This document shows, in pieces, positions 34,192 to 43,014 of a stretch of 64,000 nucleotides of DNA; within the stretch, counting starts at the first letter, position 1; every line of letters begins with the position of its first letter. The notes under the pieces are model-generated. The model ran no database searches. It saw only the letters and a program-made list of their open reading frames with translations, and was not told the DNA's origin. Location: NCBI GenBank assembly GCA_028281785.1, contig JANQJG010000210.1:1-64000 (forward strand), in the 5' to 3' direction. The position numbers and the translations under genes were made by a program. The stretch comes from Rhodospirillales bacterium. GTDB lineage: Bacteria; Pseudomonadota; Alphaproteobacteria; Rhodospirillales; Shumkoniaceae.

Positions 34192-35625
34192 ATGCAGGCC
34201 CCCAAGGTCGATGTCAGGGAAATCCGGCTGCACGAGCGGCCGGTGCGGCTGCGCCTGCCGTTCAAGTTCGGCATTGTCACACTGACCGAGGCGCCGCAAG
34301 CCTTCGTCCGCGTCCGCGTGGCCGTCGAGGGGTTGGGCGAAGCCTGGGGGCAGGCCGCCGAGCTGATGGTGCCCAAATGGTTTGATAAGAACCCCAACCT
34401 CAGTAACGAGCAGAACTTCGATCAGCTGCGCTTGGCGCTCGGCCTAGCCCGGGATATCCGCCTGGCCGCGCCCGCGCAGACGCCCTTCGCCCACTATGCC
34501 TCATCTTATGCCGAGGTCGTGGCGACGGGGCGTGAAAACCGCATCGATCCGTTGGTCGCCCATTATGGTCCGGCGGTGATCGACCGCGCGATCCTGGACG
34601 CCCTTTGCCGAATCCTCAACATGTCATTCCCGGACGCCATCCGTTCCAATTTGCCCGGCTTGACGGCGGAAGGCTTCGCCCGAGACTTGGATGGATTCGA
34701 CCTCAACGGCTTTCTGGCGAGCCTCACCTTTCGGCAGAGTATCCATGCCCGCCACACGGTCGGCATGGCCGACGCGCTGACGGAAGGTGATATCGACCCG
34801 CGACACCGCGTGGGCGACGGACTGCCGGAGACGCTCGAGGAGGTCATCCGCGCCTACGGACAGACCTATTTCAAGATCAAGATCCTGCGTGACGTGGGCG
34901 AGAACGTCGCACGCATGGAGTCCGTGGCCGCGCTGCTGGACCGCTCGCCAAGTCCCTACCATGTCACCGTCGACGGCAACGAGCTGTTCGAGGACGGCGA
35001 GGGGGTGGTCGAGCTGTGGCGGGCCATGAAGGCGTCGCCGAAGCTCGCGCGCTTCACCGGTTCGGTGCTCTGGATCGAGCAGCCGATCGCGCGAGCCAGG
35101 ACCTTCGACGTGGACATGTCGGCCCTGGCCGCCGAATGCCCTGTCATGATCGACGAGGCCGATGCCGATATCGACGCCTTTCCGCGCGCCCGCGCGCTCG
35201 GATATCGGGGTGTTTCAAGCAAGATCTGCAAGGGCTTCTACAAGTCGCTTCTCAACGCGGCCCGGGTCCGTTACTGGAACGGCGCGGGCCGCGATGCGCC
35301 ATGCTTCTTGTCTGGCGAGGACCTGACCTGCCAGGCCGGGATCTGCATGCAGCAGGACCTTGCGCTGATGGCCCTGCTTGGCGCCGAACACGTAGAAAAG
35401 AACGGTCACCATTTCGGTCGAGGCATGGACGGAGCGCCGGAGAGCGAGCAGCAGGCCTTTCTGGCCGCCCACCGCGACCTCTATCGGCGCCAGGGGGACG
35501 TCACGACCTTGCGGATCGAAGAAGGCCGGATCGCGATCGGGTCGCTGAACTGCGTCGGCTACGCCAGCGGCGCCGAGCCCGATTGGGACTCGCTGGCCGA
35601 GATGCCGATGCCGGCGACGGTTTAG
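34192..35625 (+). CDS. Enolase-superfamily enzyme (mandelate racemase/muconate lactonizing-like)
   Basis: This is a 477-aa protein. The C-terminal barrel shows 'TYFKIKIL' (KxK base, about residue 225), 'VDGNELF' (metal Asp), 'LWIEQPI' (metal Glu), 'VMIDEADAD' (third metal ligand) and 'SSKICKGFYKS' (Lys on the opposite face). These residues are as needed for proton abstraction next to a carboxylate, giving dehydration, racemisation or cycloisomerisation. It is about 90 residues longer than typical mandelate racemases, owing to an insertion in the N-terminal half. In the operon it may dehydrate a sugar acid. The exact reaction is unknown. Confidence 0.85.
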   Translation: MQAPKVDVREIRLHERPVRLRLPFKFGIVTLTEAPQAFVRVRVAVEGLGEAWGQAAELMVPKWFDKNPNLSNEQNFDQLRLALGLARDIRLAAPAQTPFAHYASSYAEVVATGRENRIDPLVAHYGPAVIDRAILDALCRILNMSFPDAIRSNLPGLTAEGFARDLDGFDLNGFLASLTFRQSIHARHTVGMADALTEGDIDPRHRVGDGLPETLEEVIRAYGQTYFKIKILRDVGENVARMESVAALLDRSPSPYHVTVDGNELFEDGEGVVELWRAMKASPKLARFTGSVLWIEQPIARARTFDVDMSALAAECPVMIDEADADIDAFPRARALGYRGVSSKICKGFYKSLLNAARVRYWNGAGRDAPCFLSGEDLTCQAGICMQQDLALMALLGAEHVEKNGHHFGRGMDGAPESEQQAFLAAHRDLYRRQGDVTTLRIEEGRIAIGSLNCVGYASGAEPDWDSLAEMPMPATV

Positions 35626-35637
35626 GGTAGGGGCGCC

Positions 35638-36474
35638 ATGCGCATTTCGCTCTGCAACGAAGTCATCCGCGAGCTGGACTTTCCTGCCCAGTGCGAACTC
35701 GCCGCCGCCCTCGGCTATGACGGGCTGGAGGTGGCGCCCTTTACCTTCTCCGACGACCCCCACCTTTTGCCCGGGAGCCGCCGCATCGAAATCCGCCGCG
35801 CCGCCGCCGACGCGGGAATCGAGGTCACCGGCCTGCACTGGCTTCTGATCAAGCCGGAGGGGTTGCATCTGACCACGTCCGATTCCGCCGTTCGGGCGTG
35901 CACGCTCGACGTGATGGAGCGCCTGGTCGGGCTGTGCGCCGATCTCGGCGGCTCGGTGCTGGTTCATGGCTCGCCCAAGCAGCGCTCCGTGCCCGAGGGG
36001 GAGGATCCGGCCGTGGCCCGCGACCGCGCCATGGGGGCCTTCGCCGCCGCCGCCCGCGCCGCCGAGGCCGCCGGCGTCGTCTATTGCATCGAGCCCTTGG
36101 CGCCCGGCGAGACCGACTTCGTGAACACGGTGGCCGACGGCGCGGCCTTGGTGGACGCCATCGGTTCGCCGGCGCTGCGTACGATGATAGATAACAAGGC
36201 CGCCCGCGCGGCCGAGTCCGAGCCCGTCGCGGCGGTCATCGACCGCTGGCTGCCGAGCGGCCACATCGCCCATGTCCATCTGAACGACGGCGAGCTGCGC
36301 GGGCCCGGCCAGGGCAAAGACCGCTTCGCGCCATTGCTGGCGGCGTTGTTGCGCAACGGCTACGGCGGGGTCGCGGCGGTCGAGCCTTTCGTGTATGAGC
36401 CGGACGGCCCCTGTACGGCGGCGGTCTCCATCGGCTATGTGCGGGGTATTCTGGAAACCTTGAACGGGAAGTGA
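35638..36474 (+). CDS. Sugar phosphate isomerase/epimerase-like TIM-barrel protein (AP endonuclease 2 family)
   Basis: This 278-aa TIM barrel starts 'MRISLCNEVIRELDF' and has metal-site type residues in 'VYCIEPLAP' (Glu), 'MIDNKAARA' (Asp) and 'AHVHLNDGELRGPG' (His, Asp). A late 'GGVAAVEPF' glutamate completes the usual four-ligand Mn/Mg site of xylose-isomerase-like enzymes. It probably isomerises or epimerises a keto sugar or keto acid. The start is 12 bp after the enolase-family gene. The substrate is unknown, and hydroxypyruvate isomerase or keto-sugar epimerase are alternatives. Confidence 0.82.
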   Translation: MRISLCNEVIRELDFPAQCELAAALGYDGLEVAPFTFSDDPHLLPGSRRIEIRRAAADAGIEVTGLHWLLIKPEGLHLTTSDSAVRACTLDVMERLVGLCADLGGSVLVHGSPKQRSVPEGEDPAVARDRAMGAFAAAARAAEAAGVVYCIEPLAPGETDFVNTVADGAALVDAIGSPALRTMIDNKAARAAESEPVAAVIDRWLPSGHIAHVHLNDGELRGPGQGKDRFAPLLAALLRNGYGGVAAVEPFVYEPDGPCTAAVSIGYVRGILETLNGK

Positions 36475-36485
36475 AGGAGGGGGAC

Positions 36486-37637
36486 ATGGCGGAGAGACGC
36501 CTCGGCATCATCATGCACGGGGTCACCGGCCGCATGGGCACGAACCAGCATCTCGTACGCTCGGTGCTGGCGATGCGCGAGGAGGGGGGCGTGGCGCTCA
36601 AGGATGGCACGCGCGTCGTGCCCGATCCGATCCTGGTCGGGCGCAATCCCGACAAGCTCAGGCGCCTCGCCGACGAGACCGGGGTGACTCGGTGGACGAC
36701 GGATCTCGACGCCGCCCTTTCCGACCGCAATGACGAGCTGTTCTTCGATTCCGCCAGCACGCAGCTGCGGGCGGCCCTGGTCCGCAAGGCGATCGCGGCC
36801 GGCAAGCATATCTATGTGGAGAAGCCGACGGCCGACACCTTGGCCGACGCGATGGAGATCCACAAGCTGGCCGAGGAAGCCGGGATGAAGCACGGCGTCG
36901 TGCAGGACAAGCTCTACCTGCCGGGCCTTCTGAAGCTGAAGATGCTGAAGGATGCCGGCTTCTTCGGGCGGGTGCTGTCGGCGCGCATCGATTTCGGCTA
37001 TTGGGTCTTCGAGGGTGACCTCCAGGAGCCTCAGCGGCCGAGCTGGAACTATCGCAAGAAGGATGGCGGCGGCATCATCCTCGATATGATGCCGCACTGG
37101 CGCTATGTGGTGGACAATCTTTTCGGCGAGATCACCGGGCTGTTTTGCATCGGCGCCACCCACATTCCGAAGCGCTGGGACGAGCGGGGCGAGCCCTATG
37201 ACGCCGACTGCGACGACGCGGCTTACGCGATCCTGCAACTCGAGGGCGGCGCAATGGCGCAGATCAACTTCGACTGGTGCGTCCGCGTCCGCCGCGACGA
37301 TCTCGTCACATTCAAGGTCGACGGCACGCACGGTTCGGCCGTGGCCGGGCTTATCGATTGCTGGACGCAGGAGCGGGTCAACACGCCGCGCCCGGTGTGG
37401 AACCCGGACGTGGCCGAGCCCGTCGACTATTTCGCCGATTGGCACCGCATGCCCAACCTCGTCAACCCGGCGAACGCCTTCCGCATCGAGTGGGACATGT
37501 TCATCCGCCATCTCTATGACGACGCTCCCTGGCCGCATGGCCTGTTGGAGGGCGCCAAGGGCCTGCAGTTGGTCGAGCAGGCTTTCAAGAGCTGGGAGGA
37601 GAAGCGCTGGGTCGAGGTTCCCAAGCTGACCGGTTGA
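36486..37637 (+). CDS. Gfo/Idh/MocA-family NAD(P)-dependent oxidoreductase
   Basis: This 383-aa protein has a Rossmann N-terminus ('IIMHGVTGRMG') and the family motif 'GKHIYVEKPTADT', where the EKP lysine contacts substrate. The C-terminal alpha/beta domain has 'GGGIILDMMPHWRYVVDNLF' (Asp/His catalytic pair). It would oxidise a ring or chain hydroxyl of a sugar derivative. The ATG at 36486, with GGAGGGG before it, is chosen over a GTG at 36471 that overlaps the previous stop. It is slightly longer than usual at both ends. Its place between an epimerase-like and an SDR gene suggests sequential oxidation steps. Confidence 0.88.
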   Translation: MAERRLGIIMHGVTGRMGTNQHLVRSVLAMREEGGVALKDGTRVVPDPILVGRNPDKLRRLADETGVTRWTTDLDAALSDRNDELFFDSASTQLRAALVRKAIAAGKHIYVEKPTADTLADAMEIHKLAEEAGMKHGVVQDKLYLPGLLKLKMLKDAGFFGRVLSARIDFGYWVFEGDLQEPQRPSWNYRKKDGGGIILDMMPHWRYVVDNLFGEITGLFCIGATHIPKRWDERGEPYDADCDDAAYAILQLEGGAMAQINFDWCVRVRRDDLVTFKVDGTHGSAVAGLIDCWTQERVNTPRPVWNPDVAEPVDYFADWHRMPNLVNPANAFRIEWDMFIRHLYDDAPWPHGLLEGAKGLQLVEQAFKSWEEKRWVEVPKLTG

Positions 37638-37696
37638 TGTCGTGGTGTAGGCGTCGCCAAGGGAAATGCTTAGAAGCGCAGTTTGATTGGGGGAAT

Positions 37697-38476
37697 ATGG
37701 CCGATACGAGGAAAGTGGCGTTGGTGACAGGGGGCCGCCGGGGCATCGGCCTTGGCATCGCGAAACGCTTGGCCGTCGAGGGCTGCGATATCGCGATCTG
37801 CGACATCGTCGAGGAAGGCGAGGTTGCCGGCGCCAGGGACGCGCTTCAGGCGCTGGGCGCCGAGGTGCTGTACGTGCGCGGGGACATTTCACGTGACGAT
37901 GATCGCCGGGGTATCGTCGACGCCGTTGGCAGCCGGTTCGGACGGTTGCACGCGCTGGTCAACAACGCCGGCGTTGCGCCGCTTTCCCGCGATGACATTC
38001 TGGAGGCGACGGAGGAAAGCTTCGAGCGCCTCATCCGGATCAATCTCCAGGGACCGTACTTCCTGACCCAGCACGTCGCGAACTGGATGGTTGAGCAGAA
38101 GCGGGCCGATCCCGGCTTCGGGGGGACGATCGTTTTCATCGGCTCGATGTCGGCGACGATTCCCTCGGTCAGCCGAGGTGACTACTGCATCAGCAAGGCG
38201 GGGATCGCGATGACCGCGCGGCTCTTCGCGACGCGCTTGGCGGATTCAGGTATTTGCGTCTATGAGGTGCGCCCCGGAATCATCGCCACCGACATGACGG
38301 CCGGGGTCAAGGAGAAGTACGATCGGCTCTTTGCCGACGGCCTCGCCCTGCAGCCGCGATGGGGCACGGTCGAGGATGTGGGCAGGGCGGTCGCCATGCT
38401 GGTGCGCGGTGATCTTGCCTATTCGACCGGCCAGGTCATCGGCGTCGATGGCGGCATCACGATCAAACCGGTTTGA
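37697..38476 (+). CDS. Short-chain dehydrogenase/reductase (FabG-like)
   Basis: This 259-aa SDR has the cofactor motif 'VTGGRRGIGLGIA', the NNAG motif 'LVNNAGVAPLS', catalytic Ser in 'IGSMSATIP', Tyr/Lys in 'GDYCISKAG' and 'VRPGIIATDM'. It should interconvert an alcohol and a ketone with NAD(H) or NADP(H). An acidic residue at the end of beta-2 ('ICDIVEEG') favours NAD. It is closely similar in motif wording to the SDR at 46885-47685 ('VTGGRRGIGRG', 'GEYCLSKAA', 'VYEVRPGIIRT'), so the two are paralogues in neighbouring catabolic operons. Confidence 0.9.
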   Translation: MADTRKVALVTGGRRGIGLGIAKRLAVEGCDIAICDIVEEGEVAGARDALQALGAEVLYVRGDISRDDDRRGIVDAVGSRFGRLHALVNNAGVAPLSRDDILEATEESFERLIRINLQGPYFLTQHVANWMVEQKRADPGFGGTIVFIGSMSATIPSVSRGDYCISKAGIAMTARLFATRLADSGICVYEVRPGIIATDMTAGVKEKYDRLFADGLALQPRWGTVEDVGRAVAMLVRGDLAYSTGQVIGVDGGITIKPV

Positions 38477-38489
38477 GGGGAGGGAGGAG

Positions 38490-40469
38490 ATGATCCGGAG
38501 AAAGAAATCGAAGATCAAGCTGGGGAGTGGCCGCTCGGCGGTGAAAGCGCCGATGACATGGGCCCACACCCTTGTGATCGGCAGCGGCGCGGCCGGGCTC
38601 AATGCCGCGGTACAGCTTCACGCCCAGGGGGTCGAGGACGTCCTGGTGCTGACCGAGGGGCTCAAGATGGGCACCTCCATCAATACCGGCAGCGACAAGC
38701 AGACTTACTACAAGCTGTCGATGTGCGGGGAGGATTCGGACGCGCCCAGAACCATGGCCGAGACCTATTTCGCCGGCGGCAGCATGCATGGCGATCTGGC
38801 ACTCGTGGAGGCCAGCTTGTCGGCGCGTTGTTTCCTGAACCTGGTCAATCTAGGAGTCCCGTTTCCGTTTGATGCCTTCGGCCAGGCCATCGGCTACAAA
38901 ACGGACCACGACCCGCGGCAGCGGGCGACCTCGGTCGGCCCTTATACTTCGCGGGAGATGTGCCTCACCCTGATCCGCGAGATCGAACGGCGGGGCATCC
39001 CGGTGAAGGAGCGCCGGAATGTCGTCTCCCTGTTCACGGTCGGCAGTGGCCGCGGAAAACGCGCGGCCGGCGCGATCGCCGTCGATCGGCGCGGCAAGTT
39101 CGAGGCCTATGGCGCGGAGAACGTCGTCTTCGCCGTCGGCGGTCCCGGCGGGATCTACAAAACCTCGGTCTATCCGCCCGTGCATACGGGGGCCATCGGT
39201 TTGGCGCTGCTCGCCGGCGTCCGCGCGCAGAGCCTTCCCGAGTCCCAGTACGGCATGGCGTCGACCAAGTTTCGCTGGAACGTCTCGGGGACGTATATGC
39301 AGGTCGTGCCGCGCTTCATCAGCACGGACGCCAAGGGCAAGGACGAGCAGGAATTCCTGCGGCCCAATTTCGCCTCTCCCGGCGACATGAATTCGATGAT
39401 CTTCCTCAAGGGCTATCAATGGCCGTTTGACCCGCGCAAGGTCGTGGGCGGATCCTCGATCATCGATATCCTCGTCTATATCGAGACGGTGCTGAAGGGG
39501 CGCCGCGTCTTCCTCGACTATCGGACCGAGCCGGCGGATTTCTCGTTCGACGATCTCAGCGAGGAGGCCCTGTCCTATCTCAAGAATTCGAAAGCGCTGG
39601 TGGCGACGCCGATCAAGCGGCTGCAAACCATGAACCCCGGGGCCATCGAGCTCTATCTCGACCATGGCATCGACATCCGCAAGGAGCCGCTCGAGATCGC
39701 GGTCTGCGCCCAGCACAACAATGGCGGGCTGGCGGCCAATCACTGGTGGGAGTCCGTGAACGTCAAGCATCTGTTCCCGGTGGGCGAGGTCAACGGCACC
39801 CATGGTGTCTACCGGCCCGGCGGATCGGCGTTGAACGCGGGACAGGTCGGCTCCACCCGGGCCGCCGACTTCGTCGCCCATCGCTACGCGGGCTGGACGG
39901 TGGATGCAAAGGCTGCCGAAAAGGCGGCCTCCGAAGCCCTGGCCGAAGTCAGCGAATTCGTTGCGCGCTGCAAAAAGGCGTCAACACCCTGGAAGGCGGT
40001 CCGCCGCGGTTTCCAGACCCGGATGAGCGAGTACGGGGCGCATATCCGCTCGCTCGACAAGCTCAAGGAAGCCGTCAAGGACGCCCGCGCGCAGTGGCAG
40101 GCGCTGGCCGCCGAGGGGTGCAGCTTCAAGGATACAAAGGGCATGATCGAGGCCATGCGAAACCGGCATCTCTGCTACGCCCATCTGGTGTATCTGGACG
40201 CGGTGCGCCATCAGGTCGCCAGCGGCGTGGGGAGTCGGGGATCGGCAATGGTCCTGGTGCCGCGCGGAGGCGCCAAGGCGCATCCCAAGCTGGGACCGGA
40301 ATGGCGCTTCGCCAAGGAAGCGGAGAGCTTTCGCAGGAAGGTCCTGGAAACCGACGCCCGGGGCGACAAGATCAGCAATCGCTGGGTTGAGCGCCGACCG
40401 GTTCCGGAGTCCGATCTGTGGTTTGAAACCGCCTGGGCGGCTTTCCGGCGTGGCGAAACTTATCGATAG
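38490..40469 (+). CDS. FAD-binding fumarate reductase/succinate dehydrogenase-type flavoprotein
   Basis: This is a 659-aa flavoprotein. The dinucleotide-binding motif 'LVIGSGAAGLNAAVQL' starts at about residue 27, 'FAVGGPGG' lies in mid-chain, and the flavin-histidine region is 'AQHNNGGLAAN'. A C-terminal 'FPVGEVNGTHGVYRPGGSAL' covers the FAD, as in fumarate reductases and L-aspartate oxidase. It has a basic N-terminal extension (RRKKSKIK) of about 20 residues before the FAD motif and no twin-arginine signal. No iron-sulfur or membrane subunit gene is adjacent. It could oxidise a pathway intermediate, passing electrons to O2, a quinone or a soluble carrier. GGGAGGAG precedes the ATG. Confidence 0.85.
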   Translation: MIRRKKSKIKLGSGRSAVKAPMTWAHTLVIGSGAAGLNAAVQLHAQGVEDVLVLTEGLKMGTSINTGSDKQTYYKLSMCGEDSDAPRTMAETYFAGGSMHGDLALVEASLSARCFLNLVNLGVPFPFDAFGQAIGYKTDHDPRQRATSVGPYTSREMCLTLIREIERRGIPVKERRNVVSLFTVGSGRGKRAAGAIAVDRRGKFEAYGAENVVFAVGGPGGIYKTSVYPPVHTGAIGLALLAGVRAQSLPESQYGMASTKFRWNVSGTYMQVVPRFISTDAKGKDEQEFLRPNFASPGDMNSMIFLKGYQWPFDPRKVVGGSSIIDILVYIETVLKGRRVFLDYRTEPADFSFDDLSEEALSYLKNSKALVATPIKRLQTMNPGAIELYLDHGIDIRKEPLEIAVCAQHNNGGLAANHWWESVNVKHLFPVGEVNGTHGVYRPGGSALNAGQVGSTRAADFVAHRYAGWTVDAKAAEKAASEALAEVSEFVARCKKASTPWKAVRRGFQTRMSEYGAHIRSLDKLKEAVKDARAQWQALAAEGCSFKDTKGMIEAMRNRHLCYAHLVYLDAVRHQVASGVGSRGSAMVLVPRGGAKAHPKLGPEWRFAKEAESFRRKVLETDARGDKISNRWVERRPVPESDLWFETAWAAFRRGETYR

Positions 40470-40520
40470 CCGATCGACCGCGGTCCGGCATCGATTGGCA
40501 ACAGTCAGAGGCGATCTTCG

Positions 40521-41687
40521 ATGGTGACATTACGACTTCCGGTCAAGGACGGCCCCTTGCGTCCCTACACCGCGCGCGATGCGGTGGATTTCGGCCCACC
40601 GCCCGAAAAGCCGCTGACGCGCATCGCGATGGCCGCACCCCATATCGTCAGCAACCCGTTGGCCCACACCAATCCATGGCTTGAGCCGGTGGTGGCCTGG
40701 GACGACACCCTCAAATACCGCCGGTATCTCTGGGGTCTCGGCCTCGGCGTCGCCGAGGCCATGGACACCTCCCATCGCGGCAGCGGGCTCGACTGGCCGA
40801 CGGCGATCAGACTGATCGAGTTGAGCATCGCCGAATCCCGCGACTTTCCAGGCGCGGTGCTGTTCTCCGGCGCCGGTACCGACCATGTGAGCCCCGATGA
40901 GGCCAAATCCCTGGATGACGTGATCGCCGCCTATGAGATGCAATGCGGGGCCATCGAAAAGGCGGGCGGACGGATCGTCCTTATGGCGAGCCGGGCGCTC
41001 GCCCGCATCGCGACCTCGCCGGACGATTATGCCTTCGTCTACCGGCGGGTTCTCTCACAGTTGCGGGAGCCGGTCATCATCCACTGGCTGGGCGACATGT
41101 TCGACGCGCAGCTCGCGGGCTATTGGGGCTTCGACGACCCTCGCAAGGCCATGTCGGTCTGCCTCGACGTGCTCGCCGAAAACAAGGCGAAGATCGAAGG
41201 CATCAAGATGTCCCTGCTCGACAAGACTCTCGAGGTCGAGATGCGGCGGCGGCTCCCCGATGGAGTCCAGATGTATACGGGGGACGACTTCAACTATCCG
41301 GAGCTGATCGCCGGGGATAAAGAGGGCTTCAGTCACGCGCTCCTGGGGATTCTCGATCCGATCGCGCCGGCCGCCATGGCCGCCCTGGTGGCGCTGAGCG
41401 AGGGGGACCCGGCCCGCTACGACGAGCTTCTGAATCCCACAATTGCCCTGTCGCGGCACATCTTCCGGGCGCCCACACAGTACTTCAAGACGGGGATCGT
41501 CTTCATGGCCTATCTCAATGGCCATCAGCCCCATTTCGTGATGATGGGTGGCCAGCAGAGCGCCCACTCGCTGCCCTACCTGGCGGATGTCTTCCGCCTT
41601 GCGGACCAGGCCGGGCTGCTCATCGATCCCGAGCGCGCGGCGGAGCGGATGAAGACGGTGTTGCGGCTCTACGGGATCGAGGGGTGA
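40521..41687 (+). CDS. DUF993 protein, dihydrodipicolinate-synthase-like aldolase family
   Basis: This 388-aa TIM-barrel protein belongs to the DUF993 group ('LTRIAMAAPHIVSN', 'MDTSHRGSGLDWP', 'VIIHWLGDMFD', 'GIKMSLLDKTLEVEMRRRL', 'MYTGDDFNYPELI', 'FRAPTQYFKTGIVFMAYLNG'). A lysine in 'IKMSLLD' sits where DapA-like aldolases form the Schiff base. It is therefore a candidate aldolase or lyase that splits the final keto intermediate. The family is usually found with Gfo/Idh and TIM-barrel epimerase genes, as here. The reaction has not been assigned from sequence. Confidence 0.85.
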   Translation: MVTLRLPVKDGPLRPYTARDAVDFGPPPEKPLTRIAMAAPHIVSNPLAHTNPWLEPVVAWDDTLKYRRYLWGLGLGVAEAMDTSHRGSGLDWPTAIRLIELSIAESRDFPGAVLFSGAGTDHVSPDEAKSLDDVIAAYEMQCGAIEKAGGRIVLMASRALARIATSPDDYAFVYRRVLSQLREPVIIHWLGDMFDAQLAGYWGFDDPRKAMSVCLDVLAENKAKIEGIKMSLLDKTLEVEMRRRLPDGVQMYTGDDFNYPELIAGDKEGFSHALLGILDPIAPAAMAALVALSEGDPARYDELLNPTIALSRHIFRAPTQYFKTGIVFMAYLNGHQPHFVMMGGQQSAHSLPYLADVFRLADQAGLLIDPERAAERMKTVLRLYGIEG

Positions 41688-41692
41688 GCGCG

Positions 41693-42526
41693 ATGGGCGA
41701 GATCCGCTATCCGCTGTCCATCAACCAGGCGACCACGCGTGAGCAGTGGAGCCTGCCGGAAGCCATCGAGGGCTACGCCCGCCAGGACGTGCGCGGCATC
41801 GCGATCTGGCGCGACAAGCTCGCCGAATGCGGGGTGGAGAAGGCAAGGAAGCGGCTCGCCGATCACGGCATGACGGTCACCGGATTGTGCCGGGGCGGCA
41901 TGTTCCCGGCGGCCGATGCCGCTGGCCGCCAGGCGGCGATCGATGACAACCGGCGGGCCATCGAGGAGGCAGTGGGAGTCGGGGCAAGCTGTCTGGTCCT
42001 GGTCTGCGGCGGGCTGCCCGAGGGATCGAAGGATTTGGCTGGCGCGCGGGAAATGGTCCAAGACGGGATCGCGGCGATCCTCCCAGAGGCGCGGGCGGCG
42101 GGAATTCCGCTCGCGATCGAGGCCCTCCATCCCATGTATGCCGCCGACCGCAACTGCATCAATACGATCGGGCAGGCCAACGATCTTTGCGATACGTTGG
42201 GGGAGGGGGTCGGCATCGCCGTCGATGTCTATCATCTCTGGTGGGATCCCGACCTTGAGGGCGAGATCGGTCGGGCCGGCCGCGCCCCGGGCACGCGGCT
42301 TCTCGCCTTTCATATCTGCGATTGGCTTGTCCCCACCAAGGACCTGCTTCTGGATCGGGGCATGATGGGAGATGGCGTCATCGATATTCCCGCGATCCGC
42401 GGATGGATGGAACGCGCCGGCTATGAAGGCTCTGCTGAGGTCGAGATCTTTTCGACCCGATGGTGGGCGGCCGATCCGGACGACGTGGTGGCGGCCTGCA
42501 TCGCGCGCCATCGGACCGTATGCTGA
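41693..42526 (+). CDS. Second sugar phosphate isomerase/epimerase-like TIM-barrel protein
   Basis: This 277-aa TIM barrel begins 'RYPLSINQATTREQWS'. Metal-ligand positions appear as 'LAIEALHPM' (Glu), 'IAVDVYHLWWDPD' (Asp, His), 'LAFHICDW' (His) and a late 'AEVEIFS' (Glu). It is homologous in fold, but not closely, to the protein of 35638-36474. The ATG at 41693 is chosen over a GTG at 41684 that overlaps the preceding stop. It is the last gene of the tct-catabolic operon. It typically accompanies DUF993 and probably prepares its substrate. Confidence 0.82.
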   Translation: MGEIRYPLSINQATTREQWSLPEAIEGYARQDVRGIAIWRDKLAECGVEKARKRLADHGMTVTGLCRGGMFPAADAAGRQAAIDDNRRAIEEAVGVGASCLVLVCGGLPEGSKDLAGAREMVQDGIAAILPEARAAGIPLAIEALHPMYAADRNCINTIGQANDLCDTLGEGVGIAVDVYHLWWDPDLEGEIGRAGRAPGTRLLAFHICDWLVPTKDLLLDRGMMGDGVIDIPAIRGWMERAGYEGSAEVEIFSTRWWAADPDDVVAACIARHRTVC

Positions 42527-43014
42527 GTGCCCAAATTTTGACAAATCTCGCGGGTATTGAGGCCAAACGATACTATGTAGAGGGGCGTGGGCGTCGACCA
42601 CTTCGGTAGAACGGGGAGCATTGTCGGACCAGATGGCGGCAAATCTGATAGCTGCGCGGTATGGCGGTCCGTCCGGTGTCGGACGCGGCGCGATGCGGGA
42701 TTAGCCGCCTTGGATCCGTCAGAGTTTTCCGCTTGGTCCGATAATGGCCAAGGATTCACACTTGACCGGGGCGGGCATGGCGCGAGGATATGGGCGTATC
42801 CAGATATCGGCTGGATGGCTTGTGCCAGGCGGAGGGTCTCAGGAATGGTCTCTGTCACCTGCGAGGGGGCCTTGGCGGCTCGGCGCCGGGATGGAGGTTT
42901 TGGACGAAATCGGCTCGAACCTTGGTTGTTCCGAGGGTGATCGGCGTTTTCGTTTGGTGCGTAGAGGGCTTGTGTAGCCATTCTTGGTTTAGCGTATTGG
43001 CGGGAGGCTTGATG
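42527..43014. other. Intergenic region, no gene seen
   Basis: These 488 bp after the catabolic operon carry only short frames with poor composition. A TTGACA at 42538-42543 has no well-spaced -10 element. The region must hold the promoter of the lipoprotein gene, which has GGGAGG just before its start. I see no hairpin strong enough to call a terminator. Confidence 0.5.

Noticed and set aside
42587-43014. Short plus-strand frames upstream of the OmpA-like lipoprotein
   Set aside because: No ribosome sites, no family resemblance, and the lipoprotein signal peptide fixes the real start at 43,012-43,015.
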